Of a stretch of 58,970 nt of DNA, positions 24,446 through 32,206 are shown piece by piece. The stretch comes from Streptomyces sp. AA1529 (GTDB lineage: Bacteria; Actinomycetota; Actinomycetes; Streptomycetales; Streptomycetaceae). The notes beneath the pieces were generated by a model. The model ran no database searches, was not told the origin of the DNA, and worked only from the letters and a program-made list of their open reading frames with translations. How positions within the stretch are numbered: position 1 is the stretch's first letter; every line of letters starts with the position of its first letter. The stretch spans positions 1-58,970 of the forward strand of contig NZ_ALAP01000068.1 of the NCBI RefSeq assembly GCF_000280905.1, written 5' to 3'. The translations under genes and the position numbers were made by a program.

Positions 24446-25074
24446 TCACTCCCCTTCGGAGATCGTCACACCGGCCGGCGGCATGTCCGCGATCTGGAAC
24501 TCGACCTCGTCATTGCCGTTCGGCGGGGCGGGGAACTGCGCGTACCAGGTCTTCGACTTCCCCGCGAGCAACGGCTGGCCGAACGAGGTGCACAGGCACT
24601 TGCCCTCGGTGTCCCTGAGGACGAGATAGCGCTTCTTGCCCTTCTTGTCGACGAGTTTGGCACCGGCGACCGACAGCTTGTTGCGCAGCGCGACTTCGGA
24701 CTCGTCGCCCTCCCAGCCGGGGGCCACCCACGCCTTGCCGCCCCCGTTGGTCACCTTGCCGCTGACCGTCACGAAGCCGCCCGACTCGCGGCGGGCCGAG
24801 GTGATGGTGAGCGTGATGTCCTCGCCGCCCCGCACCTCCGCCAGCGGCTCGCCGTCCGCGGGGGCGCCGGAGCGTCCGCCGTCCGAGCCGCCGCCGCTCC
24901 CGTCGGACTGCTCGGAGGACCGGGGCTGCTTGCCGTCGCCGCCGCCGTCGCCCCCGCCGCACCCGGCGGTGAAGGCCAGTCCGGCCGCGAGGGCCACCGC
25001 GGTCATGGTCCTGCGGACCCGCAGGACGCGCCGATGATTCATGGGCCACTCGACTCTCGTTCGTCGTTCGCTCG

Positions 25075-25078
<4 letters not shown>
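24446..25078 (-). CDS. Lipoprotein of the Tad operon
   Basis: 210 residues from the ATG that overlaps the TadG stop (ATGA). A second ATG at 25042 (MNHRRVL) is a reasonable alternative giving 198 residues and a more standard signal peptide. The lipobox is FTAGC, with the lipidated cysteine followed by a Gly/Ser/Asp-rich linker of ~45 residues. The ~125-residue domain reads like an immunoglobulin-type or DUF4352-like beta sandwich (FVTVSGKVTNGGGKAWVAPGW, then AQFPAPPNGNDEVEF). It contains CLC. Predicted to be anchored on the outer face of the membrane, between TadG and the OmpA-like protein in the operon. Confidence 0.83.
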
Positions 25079-25811
<733 letters not shown>

Positions 25812-25815
<4 letters not shown>

Positions 25816-26015
25816 CCGCCCAGCACGGCGGTCACCGCGTTGATGATGGCGCCCGAGATCAGTGAGTCGAGCCCCAGCGCCCGGATGGCCAGGATGATGC
25901 CCGCGACGAGGATGACGATCCCGGCGTATTCGATCGAGTTGGCGCCCCGGTCCCCGCCCCTGCCCCGCATCAGGGCGAGGCGGGTGCGGATGCGTCCGCG
26001 CGTGCCGTTCGGCAT
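25812..26015 (-). CDS. flp: Flp-type prepilin (major Tad pilin)
   Basis: 67 residues. A basic leader (MPNGTRGRIRTRLALMRGRGG) precedes the processing site DRG-ANSIEYAG, with cleavage predicted after Gly and Glu at mature position 5. A single hydrophobic helix follows (IVILVAGIILAIRALGL), and the end is SGAIINAVTAVLGG. This is the normal Flp layout. GGAGGAG precedes the ATG. The prepilin peptidase at 20.5-21.2 kb should process it and the TadA/B/C machine should assemble it. It is the first gene of a five-gene minus-strand block. Streptomyces Tad systems have few experimental data, so the surface structure is inferred. Confidence 0.92.
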
Positions 26016-26808
26016 CGGGCTCTCCTCCGTTGCTGGCTGACTCGGTACCCCTGGAGGGATACGTCCCCGTGGCGTTCCGGACGGTCGGGCCCACCCACCC
26101 CGCACGGCGGCCGGTGCCGGGGCGGCAGCGGCGTGGTGTCACCTCGGCCCCCTCCTGCCGGTACCCCGCGGTGTAGCTAACAGTCGCTGTCCGAATGCAG
26201 ACTGTGCCACAACTCATTGCGGTGGCGAAGGGGTGGACGCCAACAGGTGCCGCGACCGCGGCCGCACCGGGCGCGGACGGACGCGTTCCGGCACGCCGGG
26301 CGGCGGGAAGGGCGGAAAGTAAGCCGGACATGGACCGACGCCGCCTCCTCTCGACGGACCGTGGCGACAGGGCGAGCCGTGCGACACGCACGGGGAACAC
26401 CCGTGCCGCATACGCGCGTTGAGCAGATGCGGGCTGCGGACGTACCGACCCTCACCATAGCGAGCGAGATGCCCCGTGCGCCCCCTTCGCAACCCCGGTT
26501 CCCGGCACGACATGACGCCCATACGCAACACAAAGGGCATATCGCCAACCGCCTCGCACTCTGCGGCACCTCCCCCCGCGAGTTCACTTGCGGAAAGCCG
26601 CCGGCCGGATGCACAGGACCGTGAGTCGACTCACAAGAACTCCGGAAACAACAGCCCTTCTTTTTCGCCTCCTTCGCACGGCACCACACTGTTCCCGCAG
26701 GACAGCCCGGGAATGCGATCAAGAAAAACATTCCGGACGTGAAATCCGCCGCATCCGGGAGGAGCTGGCCGGACGATCTTTTTCTTGTGCGCCGGAAATA
26801 TGTGTGCT
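26016..26808. other. Long non-coding region between Flp and the RPF gene
   Basis: About 800 bases with lower GC and no convincing gene. It must hold the minus-strand Flp-block promoter and, at its right end, the RPF promoter. A perfect 9-base inverted pair, CAAGAAAAA (26720-26728) with TTTTTCTTG (26779-26787), encloses 50 bases just before the candidate RPF promoter. Short frames exist on both strands but show no domain or ribosome-binding support. Confidence 0.6.
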
Positions 26809-26814
26809 TAAGGT
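26785..26814 (+). promoter_or_regulatory. Candidate promoter of the riboswitch-RPF transcript
   Basis: TTGTGC (26785-26790) and TAAGGT (26809-26814) are spaced 18 bases apart. A transcript starting near 26821 would lead into the c-di-AMP riboswitch about 50 bases later. Supported by spacing and position only. Confidence 0.35.
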
Positions 26815-26871
26815 GCCCGAGCTGTCGCGCCCGACGTGCGGCAGTTCGCAGCCGGACGCCGAGTCCTGCCG

Positions 26872-27042
26872 CTGGTCTGCGAGAACCCACCGTCGGCAGG
26901 AGCGGGGGAACCAGGTAAGTGCCCTGCGGGACCGATGTCCCGAAGGGCTTGGGGTGAAGCCGTGACGGTGCCGCCGAAGAGGCGGACGTTGCGGCCGGGC
27001 TACTACTCCGGCCCGAATCCGACAGCTCACCTCGCAGGCGTA
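26872..27042 (+). ncRNA. c-di-AMP riboswitch (ydaO-yuaA type)
   Basis: The conserved 3' core CCCGAATCCGACAGCTCACC, followed by TCGCAGGCGT, is at about 27012-27041. The 5' core GGGGGAACCAGGTAAG is at about 26904-26920 and GGGGTGAAGCCGTGAC at about 26951-26966. The closing stem pairs GTCTGCGAG (26875-26883) with CTCGCAGGC (27031-27039). This is the layout of the actinobacterial ydaO class, known to sense cyclic di-AMP and usually to turn off cell-wall hydrolase genes such as rpfA. It ends 17 bases before the RPF start, so the expression platform may be a terminator or ribosome-site sequestration in the last stem. Confidence 0.93.
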
Positions 27043-27058
27043 GGAGAGGGATTCCCCT

Positions 27059-28330
27059 ATGTCTGGAAAGCATGCCCGAAAGTCCCGGAGCCGCCTTCGC
27101 CGCGGTGCCGTCCTGGCACTGACCGCAGGAGGCGCGGGTGTCGTGCTGCCGCTGTTCGCGACCGGCAACGCCGACGCGGCCTCGGTGGACACCTGGGACA
27201 AGGTGGCCCAGTGCGAGTCGAGCGGCAACTGGCAGGCCAACACCGGCAACGGCTACTTCGGCGGCCTGCAGTTCTCCCAGTCCAGCTGGGCCGCGGCAGG
27301 CGGCACCGCCTACGCCTCCCGCGCCGACCTGGCCACCAAGGACCAGCAGATCGCCGTCGCCGAGAAACTCCTCAAGATGCAGGGCCCCGGCGCCTGGGCC
27401 TGCGCCGGAGCCGGCGGCCTCACCGCCGGCGGCCCCGCCGCCGACGTACACCCCGACGGCAACCAGGCACAGCCCCAGCAGAAGTCCGCACCGAAGCAGG
27501 CCCCCCAACAGGCCCAGCCCAAGAAGGCCCAGCCCGAGAAGGCACAGCCGGAGAAGGCCCAGCCCGAGAAAGCGGCCCCGCACGGCAAGCCGGCCAGGTC
27601 CTACACCGTGGTCGGCGGCGACACCCTCTACGGAATCGCCGGCTCGCACGAGATCTCCGGCGGCTGGAAGGCCGTCTACGCGGCGAACCGCACGGTGATC
27701 GGCGGCGACCCGGACCTGATCCTGCCCGGCCAGCGCCTGTCGCTGCGCGCGGAGGACGGCAAGGGGGCCGGCAAGGGGGACATCGAGGAGAACGGCAAGA
27801 AGGACCGCAAGAGCTCCGGGGACGGCGCCCAGCCCCAGGGCGGCGCCGAGGACTCCGCCGCGAAGGACGCCGCGGACTCGACCGGGGCCGCGTCCGGTTC
27901 GGCCGCCGCGTCCGGGACGGCGCGGGGCGACTACGTCCGGCCGGTGCCGGGCGGGACCAGCACGCCCTACCGGGCCGCAGGGTCGAGCTGGTCCAGCGGG
28001 CACCACACCGGCGTCGACTTCTCGGCCACCACCGGAACCCCGGTGCAGGCCGTGGCCGCGGGCGAGGTCGTCGCGGCGGGCGACGGCGGCGCCTACGGCA
28101 ACCAGGTCGTCATCCGGCACGCCGACGGGAAGTACAGCCAGTACGGCCACCTGTCCTCGCTCGCCGTCCGGGCCGGACAGCAGGTCGACGCCGGGACGCG
28201 GCTGGGGCTGTCGGGCGCGACCGGCAATGTCACCGGCCCGCATCTGCACTTCGAGGTGCGGACCGGACCCGGCTACGGCTCCGACGTGGACCCCGTCGCC
28301 TATCTGCGGGCGCACGGCGTCTCCCTCTGA
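27059..28330 (+). CDS. Resuscitation-promoting-factor hydrolase with LysM and M23 peptidase domains
   Basis: 423 residues. The signal peptide has a basic start (KHARKSRSRLRR) and a core ending GNADAA. The RPF transglycosylase domain (residues ~42-120) has WDKVAQCESSGNWQANTGNG, with the catalytic Glu in CESSG. A linker follows, with four QP(K/E)KA repeats. The LysM domain (residues ~182-236) opens YTVVGGDTLYGIAG. The C-terminal M23/LytM peptidase (~300-423) has zinc ligands in HHTGVDF and the HLHFEV motif. It can thus cut both glycan and peptide bonds. RPF enzymes help spores and dormant cells resume growth. It is transcribed opposite to the Tad genes that flank it and is controlled by a c-di-AMP riboswitch. 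Confidence 0.94.
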   Translation: MSGKHARKSRSRLRRGAVLALTAGGAGVVLPLFATGNADAASVDTWDKVAQCESSGNWQANTGNGYFGGLQFSQSSWAAAGGTAYASRADLATKDQQIAVAEKLLKMQGPGAWACAGAGGLTAGGPAADVHPDGNQAQPQQKSAPKQAPQQAQPKKAQPEKAQPEKAQPEKAAPHGKPARSYTVVGGDTLYGIAGSHEISGGWKAVYAANRTVIGGDPDLILPGQRLSLRAEDGKGAGKGDIEENGKKDRKSSGDGAQPQGGAEDSAAKDAADSTGAASGSAAASGTARGDYVRPVPGGTSTPYRAAGSSWSSGHHTGVDFSATTGTPVQAVAAGEVVAAGDGGAYGNQVVIRHADGKYSQYGHLSSLAVRAGQQVDAGTRLGLSGATGNVTGPHLHFEVRTGPGYGSDVDPVAYLRAHGVSL

Positions 28331-28441
28331 GGCGGCGGCACCGCACCCCCGAGCGCCCGGCGTCCGGCCCCCGCGGCCGGGCGCCGGGCGCGCGCGTACC
28401 GGACGGGTGCGCGGACCGGAACGTCCGGGGCGGGACCGGGC

Positions 28442-29332
28442 TCAGCCGCCCAGCACCGCGCCGAAGTCCGTGTCGGAGCCCAGGACGAAGGTGGCGACGA
28501 TGAGGATGAGGGTGCCGGGGAGCAGGAAGGCGATGGTGGTCATGGTGGCCTTGGGCACGGTCTTGGCCGCCTTGCGGCGCGCGTTCTGGGCGTCGGTGCG
28601 GCGCATGTCGGTGGCGATCTGGATGAGCGTCTCGGCGATCGGGGCACCGAGCTCCTCGCCCTGCTGGAGCGCGGTGACGAACTGGTCGACCTCGTCGCTG
28701 GCGTTGCGTGCGCGCAGCTCGTCGAAGGCCTGGCGGCGGCTGACGCCCATGTCCATCTGGCGGAGCGTGATGCGCAGTTCGTCGGCCCACGGGCCCCGGT
28801 AGCGGTCGGCGACGCGCTCCAGCGCCTGCCGGAAGCCGAGCCCGGCGGAGACCACGACGGCCAGCACGTCCAGGAAGTCGGGCAGGGTGCGCTCGATGAC
28901 ACGCCGCCGCTCCTTGATCGCCTGCCGGATGGCGAGGTCGGCCGCGAACCAGCCGAAGGCCAGCACCAGCGCGGTGAAGAAGAGGCTGCCCGCCCACAGC
29001 CCCACCAGCCCCATACCGAGCCCGAAGGCACCGTAGACGGCGCGGCGGGCGGCGTAGCGCTGGAGCGTGAGGCCGCCGGGGTTGCCGGCCTGGTCGATCC
29101 GGCGGCGCTTGGCCGCGACCTGCTTGGGGCCCATCAGCCGCAGCACCAGCGGCGCCAGCCGCATGCCGAGCCGGTCGACGGCGGCCTCTCCCGTGGAGGT
29201 GCGGGTGGCGCCGACCTCCAGCGCGACGGCCAGGTCGGGCGGGAGCCTGGCCTCCGCCCGGTACATCCGCAGCCCCAGGAAGGCGCCGAGGACGGCGAGT
29301 GCGCAGAGCGCGGCGAGTCCGAGAGCGAGCAC
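28442..29332 (-). CDS. tadC: Tad pilus inner-membrane platform protein TadC (T2SSF domain)
   Basis: 296 residues. An N-terminal hydrophobic helix (LALGLAALCALAVLGAFLGL) and two central helices (FGLGMGLVGLWAGSLFFTALV) precede the type II secretion F domain (LPDFLDVLAVVVSAGLGFRQAL, then LRITLRQMDMGVSRRQAF and VDQFVTALQQGEELGAPIA), with a final helix (FLLPGTLILIVATFVLG). With TadB it forms the inner-membrane platform through which CpaF drives pilin assembly. The GTG start is 4 bases after the tadB stop. It is the last gene of the block. Convergent with the RPF gene. Confidence 0.93.
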   Translation of the reverse strand: MLALGLAALCALAVLGAFLGLRMYRAEARLPPDLAVALEVGATRTSTGEAAVDRLGMRLAPLVLRLMGPKQVAAKRRRIDQAGNPGGLTLQRYAARRAVYGAFGLGMGLVGLWAGSLFFTALVLAFGWFAADLAIRQAIKERRRVIERTLPDFLDVLAVVVSAGLGFRQALERVADRYRGPWADELRITLRQMDMGVSRRQAFDELRARNASDEVDQFVTALQQGEELGAPIAETLIQIATDMRRTDAQNARRKAAKTVPKATMTTIAFLLPGTLILIVATFVLGSDTDFGAVLGG

Positions 29333-29336
29333 GGGC

Positions 29337-30332
29337 TCACACCTCTATCCGGCCGAGGCGGCGGATGACGAGGAACCCGGCGGCGAACAGCCCGACGGCC
29401 ACCACCATGGCGACCTGGCCGACCGGGCTGCCGGTCACCCGGGCGAGGGCGCCGGGCATCATCGAGTTCATCATCAGCATGGCGCCCAGGCCCAGCAGCG
29501 GGATGGTGAAGGCCGTCGCGTTGACCTCGGCGAGCATGGTGCGCACCTCGCGCCTGGTCTCCTTGCGCTCCTCCAGGGTGGTGGTCAGGTTGCGCAGCGA
29601 GGCGACGATGGTGCCCCCGGCCCGGTTGGCGAGGACGAGTGTGGTGACCAGGACGACGAGTTCGCGTGAGGGCAGCCGCTCGGCGAGTTCGTTGAGCGCG
29701 TCGTCGACGGAGCGGCCGACGGCGAGCTGGTCGGTGACCAGCCGCAGCTCGTCGCCCGCGGGGGCCTCCAGCTCCTCGGCTGCCATGCCCAGTGCCGTGC
29801 GCAGTGCGAGTCCGGCCGAGGTGGCGTTCGCGAGGATGCGGGCGAGTTCGGGGAGCTGGCCGATGAACTGCTCGGTGCGGCGCTGCCGCTGGTGCGCCAG
29901 GAAGGCGTTGGCGGCCAGCACCCCGACGAGCCCGGCGATCGGTCCGAAGAACGGCGCGAGCACGGAGGACGCCAGCAGCCACAGCACCGCGACCAGCCCG
30001 GTCAGGTACACGACGTACTCGCCGGGTGTGAGGTCGAGTCCGGTCGCGGCGAGTTTCGCCTGGAGGCGGCGGCCCGGGCCAGTGGCGCGCACCCGCCGGT
30101 CCACTCCGGCGAACCGGCGCCGCCCGCCGCCGGTGCCGGGCGGCAGCGCCGGTGCGGGGCCGCCGTCCCGGTCGAGCCGGGCGAGAAGGGCCCGGCGGCG
30201 GGCCCGCCCGGAGGCGTAGAGCAGCGCACCGGCGGCGGCCAGCACACAGGCGGCGAGCGCGGCGCCGAGGGCGGTCGCGGCGGCGGCGTCCAGCGCGAGC
30301 GCCGTGCCGTGCGGGCGCGGGTCGGGGGTCAC
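29337..30332 (-). CDS. tadB: Tad pilus inner-membrane platform protein TadB (T2SSF domain)
   Basis: 331 residues. It has an N-terminal hydrophobic segment, then two central helices (YVVYLTGLVAVLWLLASSVL and IAGLVGVLAANAFLA), a T2SSF domain (LPELARILANATSAGLALRTAL, then DELRLVTDQLAVGRSVDDALN and VVLVTTLVLANRAGGTIVASL) and a last helix. The GTG start overlaps the CpaF stop (GTGA), indicating coupled translation. It forms the platform with TadC. Confidence 0.93.
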   Translation of the reverse strand: MTPDPRPHGTALALDAAAATALGAALAACVLAAAGALLYASGRARRRALLARLDRDGGPAPALPPGTGGGRRRFAGVDRRVRATGPGRRLQAKLAATGLDLTPGEYVVYLTGLVAVLWLLASSVLAPFFGPIAGLVGVLAANAFLAHQRQRRTEQFIGQLPELARILANATSAGLALRTALGMAAEELEAPAGDELRLVTDQLAVGRSVDDALNELAERLPSRELVVLVTTLVLANRAGGTIVASLRNLTTTLEERKETRREVRTMLAEVNATAFTIPLLGLGAMLMMNSMMPGALARVTGSPVGQVAMVVAVGLFAAGFLVIRRLGRIEV

Positions 30333-31696
30333 TCCGCCTCCCGGGTGGCGAGCTGGTCCGCGGAGTGGGCGACGCCGAAGGCGGCGGGCACCGGTTCCCC
30401 GGCCAGCGAGAGCCGGTCGGCGACGCGGCGGGGCAGCGGCAGATGGGTGAACGTGCCGTGCACCCGGCCGTCGGGGCCGGTGGGCCGCGCCGCGAACCGG
30501 GAGACGGTCGCGATCTGGAAGGTCTCGCGGCCGTGCGAGGCCAGCAGGGCGATCTCCACGATCCGGCGGGAGCCGTCCGGGAGCCGCGCGAGCTGGACGA
30601 GCACGTCGACGGCGGAGTTGATCTGGTCCTGGAGGGCGGCGAAGGGGACGTCGACCTCGGACATGGAGGCGAGCGTCTGGAGCCGCATCAGGGCGTCCTC
30701 GGCGCTGTTGGCGTGCACGGTGGCCAGGGAGCCGTCGTGGCCGGTGGACATGGCCTGGAGCATGTCGAGGGTCTCGCCGCCGCGCACCTCGCCGACGATG
30801 ATGCGGTCGGGGCGCATCCGCAGCGAGTTGCGCACCAGGTCGCGTACCGTCACCTGGCCCTTGCCCTCCACGTTGGGCGGCCGGGTCTCCAGCCGGATGA
30901 CGTGCTGCTGCTGGAGTTGCAGTTCGGCGGCGTCCTCGACGGTGATGATGCGCTCGTGTTCGGGGATGAGCGCGGACTGCGCGTTGAGCAGGGTCGTCTT
31001 GCCGCTGCCGGTGCCGCCGGAGACGATCACGTTGAAGCGGGCCCGGATGAAGGCGGACAGCAGCGCGAGCATGTGCTCGTCCAGCGTGCCGAGCCCGATC
31101 AGTTCGCCGAGCGAGTAGGCGCGCGGGAAGCGGCGGATGGTGAGGGTGGCGCCGGTCAGCGAGAGCGGCGGGATGATGACGTTGACCCGCTCCCCGGACG
31201 GCAGCCGCGCGTCCACCATGGGGTTGGACTCGTCCACCCGGCGGTTGACGGTGGAGACGATGCGTTCGATGGTCTGCAGCAGCTGCTCCTCGGAGGCGAA
31301 CCGTACGGGTACCTGTTCGACGCGCCCGCCCCGCTCGACGAAGACGTGGTCCGGCCCGTTGACCATGATCTCGGTGATCGAGCCGTCCTCCAGCAGCGGT
31401 TCGAGCACCCCCAGGCCGAGGGCCTCGTCCACCACGCGCCGGATCAGCAGCGTGCGGTCGCCGGTCGCCAGGACCGGACCGTCCCGGCTGATGAGGTGGC
31501 CGAGCACCCGCTCCAGGCGGGCGCGGCGCTCGGCGGGGCTGAGCGCCGACATCTCGGCGAGGTCGATCTCCTCCAGCAGCTTGGCTCGGTAGGCCGGCAC
31601 CAGGTGCCCGGTGCTGTCGGCGGCGGAGCCCGGCGCTCCGGCGGTGCCGGCCGCCGCGGGGCTCTCGTGCCCGGTGATGCGGGAGCGCAGACTCAT
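30329..31696 (-). CDS. cpaF: Tad pilus secretion ATPase TadA/CpaF
   Basis: 455 residues. An N-terminal domain (~1-90) precedes the VirB11-type ATPase core: LLEDGSITEIMVNGPDHVFV at 100-120, Walker A GGTGSGKTT at 227-235, an Asp box in ITVEDAAELQL, and a downstream RIIVGEVRGGETLDMLQAM (Walker B and Arg finger region) followed by HDGSLATVHAN with the His box. It forms hexamers that power pilin polymerisation at the TadB/TadC platform. The ATG has GAGG 7 bases upstream. It is encoded between TadE and TadB. Confidence 0.95.
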   Translation of the reverse strand: MSLRSRITGHESPAAAGTAGAPGSAADSTGHLVPAYRAKLLEEIDLAEMSALSPAERRARLERVLGHLISRDGPVLATGDRTLLIRRVVDEALGLGVLEPLLEDGSITEIMVNGPDHVFVERGGRVEQVPVRFASEEQLLQTIERIVSTVNRRVDESNPMVDARLPSGERVNVIIPPLSLTGATLTIRRFPRAYSLGELIGLGTLDEHMLALLSAFIRARFNVIVSGGTGSGKTTLLNAQSALIPEHERIITVEDAAELQLQQQHVIRLETRPPNVEGKGQVTVRDLVRNSLRMRPDRIIVGEVRGGETLDMLQAMSTGHDGSLATVHANSAEDALMRLQTLASMSEVDVPFAALQDQINSAVDVLVQLARLPDGSRRIVEIALLASHGRETFQIATVSRFAARPTGPDGRVHGTFTHLPLPRRVADRLSLAGEPVPAAFGVAHSADQLATREAE

Positions 31697-31747
31697 GGAC
31701 CGACCTCGCTCATTCCTGTCCCTCCGTCGCGGCGGTCGCCCGGCTCA

Positions 31748-32200
31748 TCAGCGGCGGTCGCTCGGCATGGTCGCGGAGCGGGAAGCGGAGCCCAGGCTGT
31801 CCATCCCGGGGAGCAGGGAAGGGATGGACACGGTCGCGGTGACCCGCACCTCGCCCGCGCCGTCCGCGCGCGTGAAGCTGCTGCGCTCCGCCGTCCAGTC
31901 GGACATGGCGGCCCGGCCGCCCGCCGCGTACCGGTCGGCCGTCTCCTCCCGGGAGGCCAGCCGCGCCGCCGCCCGGGCGCCGGTGCCCGCCTGCTGGACG
32001 GCGTAGCCGACGATGCCGAGCTGGATGGCCGCCAGCGCCACGAGCAGCAGCAGCGGCAGCATCCCGGCGAACTCCAGCGCGCTGGAGCCGCGATCGGCAT
32101 CCCGGCCCCGCAGGCCCCACCGCCGCCCCTTCCCCGGCTGGTCCCGGTGGTCCTGCGGACCCCCGCGGCGCGGCAGGCCCCGGCAGGCGCTCCCCGGCAT
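31748..32200 (-). CDS. TadE-like pseudopilin
   Basis: 150 residues. A basic, variable N-terminus (~37 residues) leads to a processing-like site DRG-SSALEFAGM with Glu at +5. One membrane helix follows (LPLLLLVALAAIQLGIVGYAV) and then a soluble ~80-residue domain with RAAARLASRE and VRVTATVSIPSL. TadE proteins are processed by the prepilin peptidase and act as minor pilins. The ATG follows a G-rich ribosome site and lies 6 bases after the fused CpaE-TadE gene. A 51-base spacer separates it from cpaF. Confidence 0.9.
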   Translation of the reverse strand: MPGSACRGLPRRGGPQDHRDQPGKGRRWGLRGRDADRGSSALEFAGMLPLLLLVALAAIQLGIVGYAVQQAGTGARAAARLASREETADRYAAGGRAAMSDWTAERSSFTRADGAGEVRVTATVSIPSLLPGMDSLGSASRSATMPSDRR

Positions 32201-32206
32201 GCCCCC

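Noticed and set aside
26195..26624. Short frames in the Flp-RPF gap on both strands
   Set aside because: No ribosome site, no domain and no hydrophobic segment; left as intergenic.
26177..28315. Long minus-strand open frame (712 codons) over the RPF gene
   Set aside because: It is antisense to the RPF gene and crosses the riboswitch; its sequence is low-complexity Gly/Leu-rich without a domain.
31697..31747. Two mini-ORFs (12 and 6 codons) between tadE and cpaF
   Set aside because: They are too short and unsupported; the longer could be a coupling leader, but there is no evidence of that.
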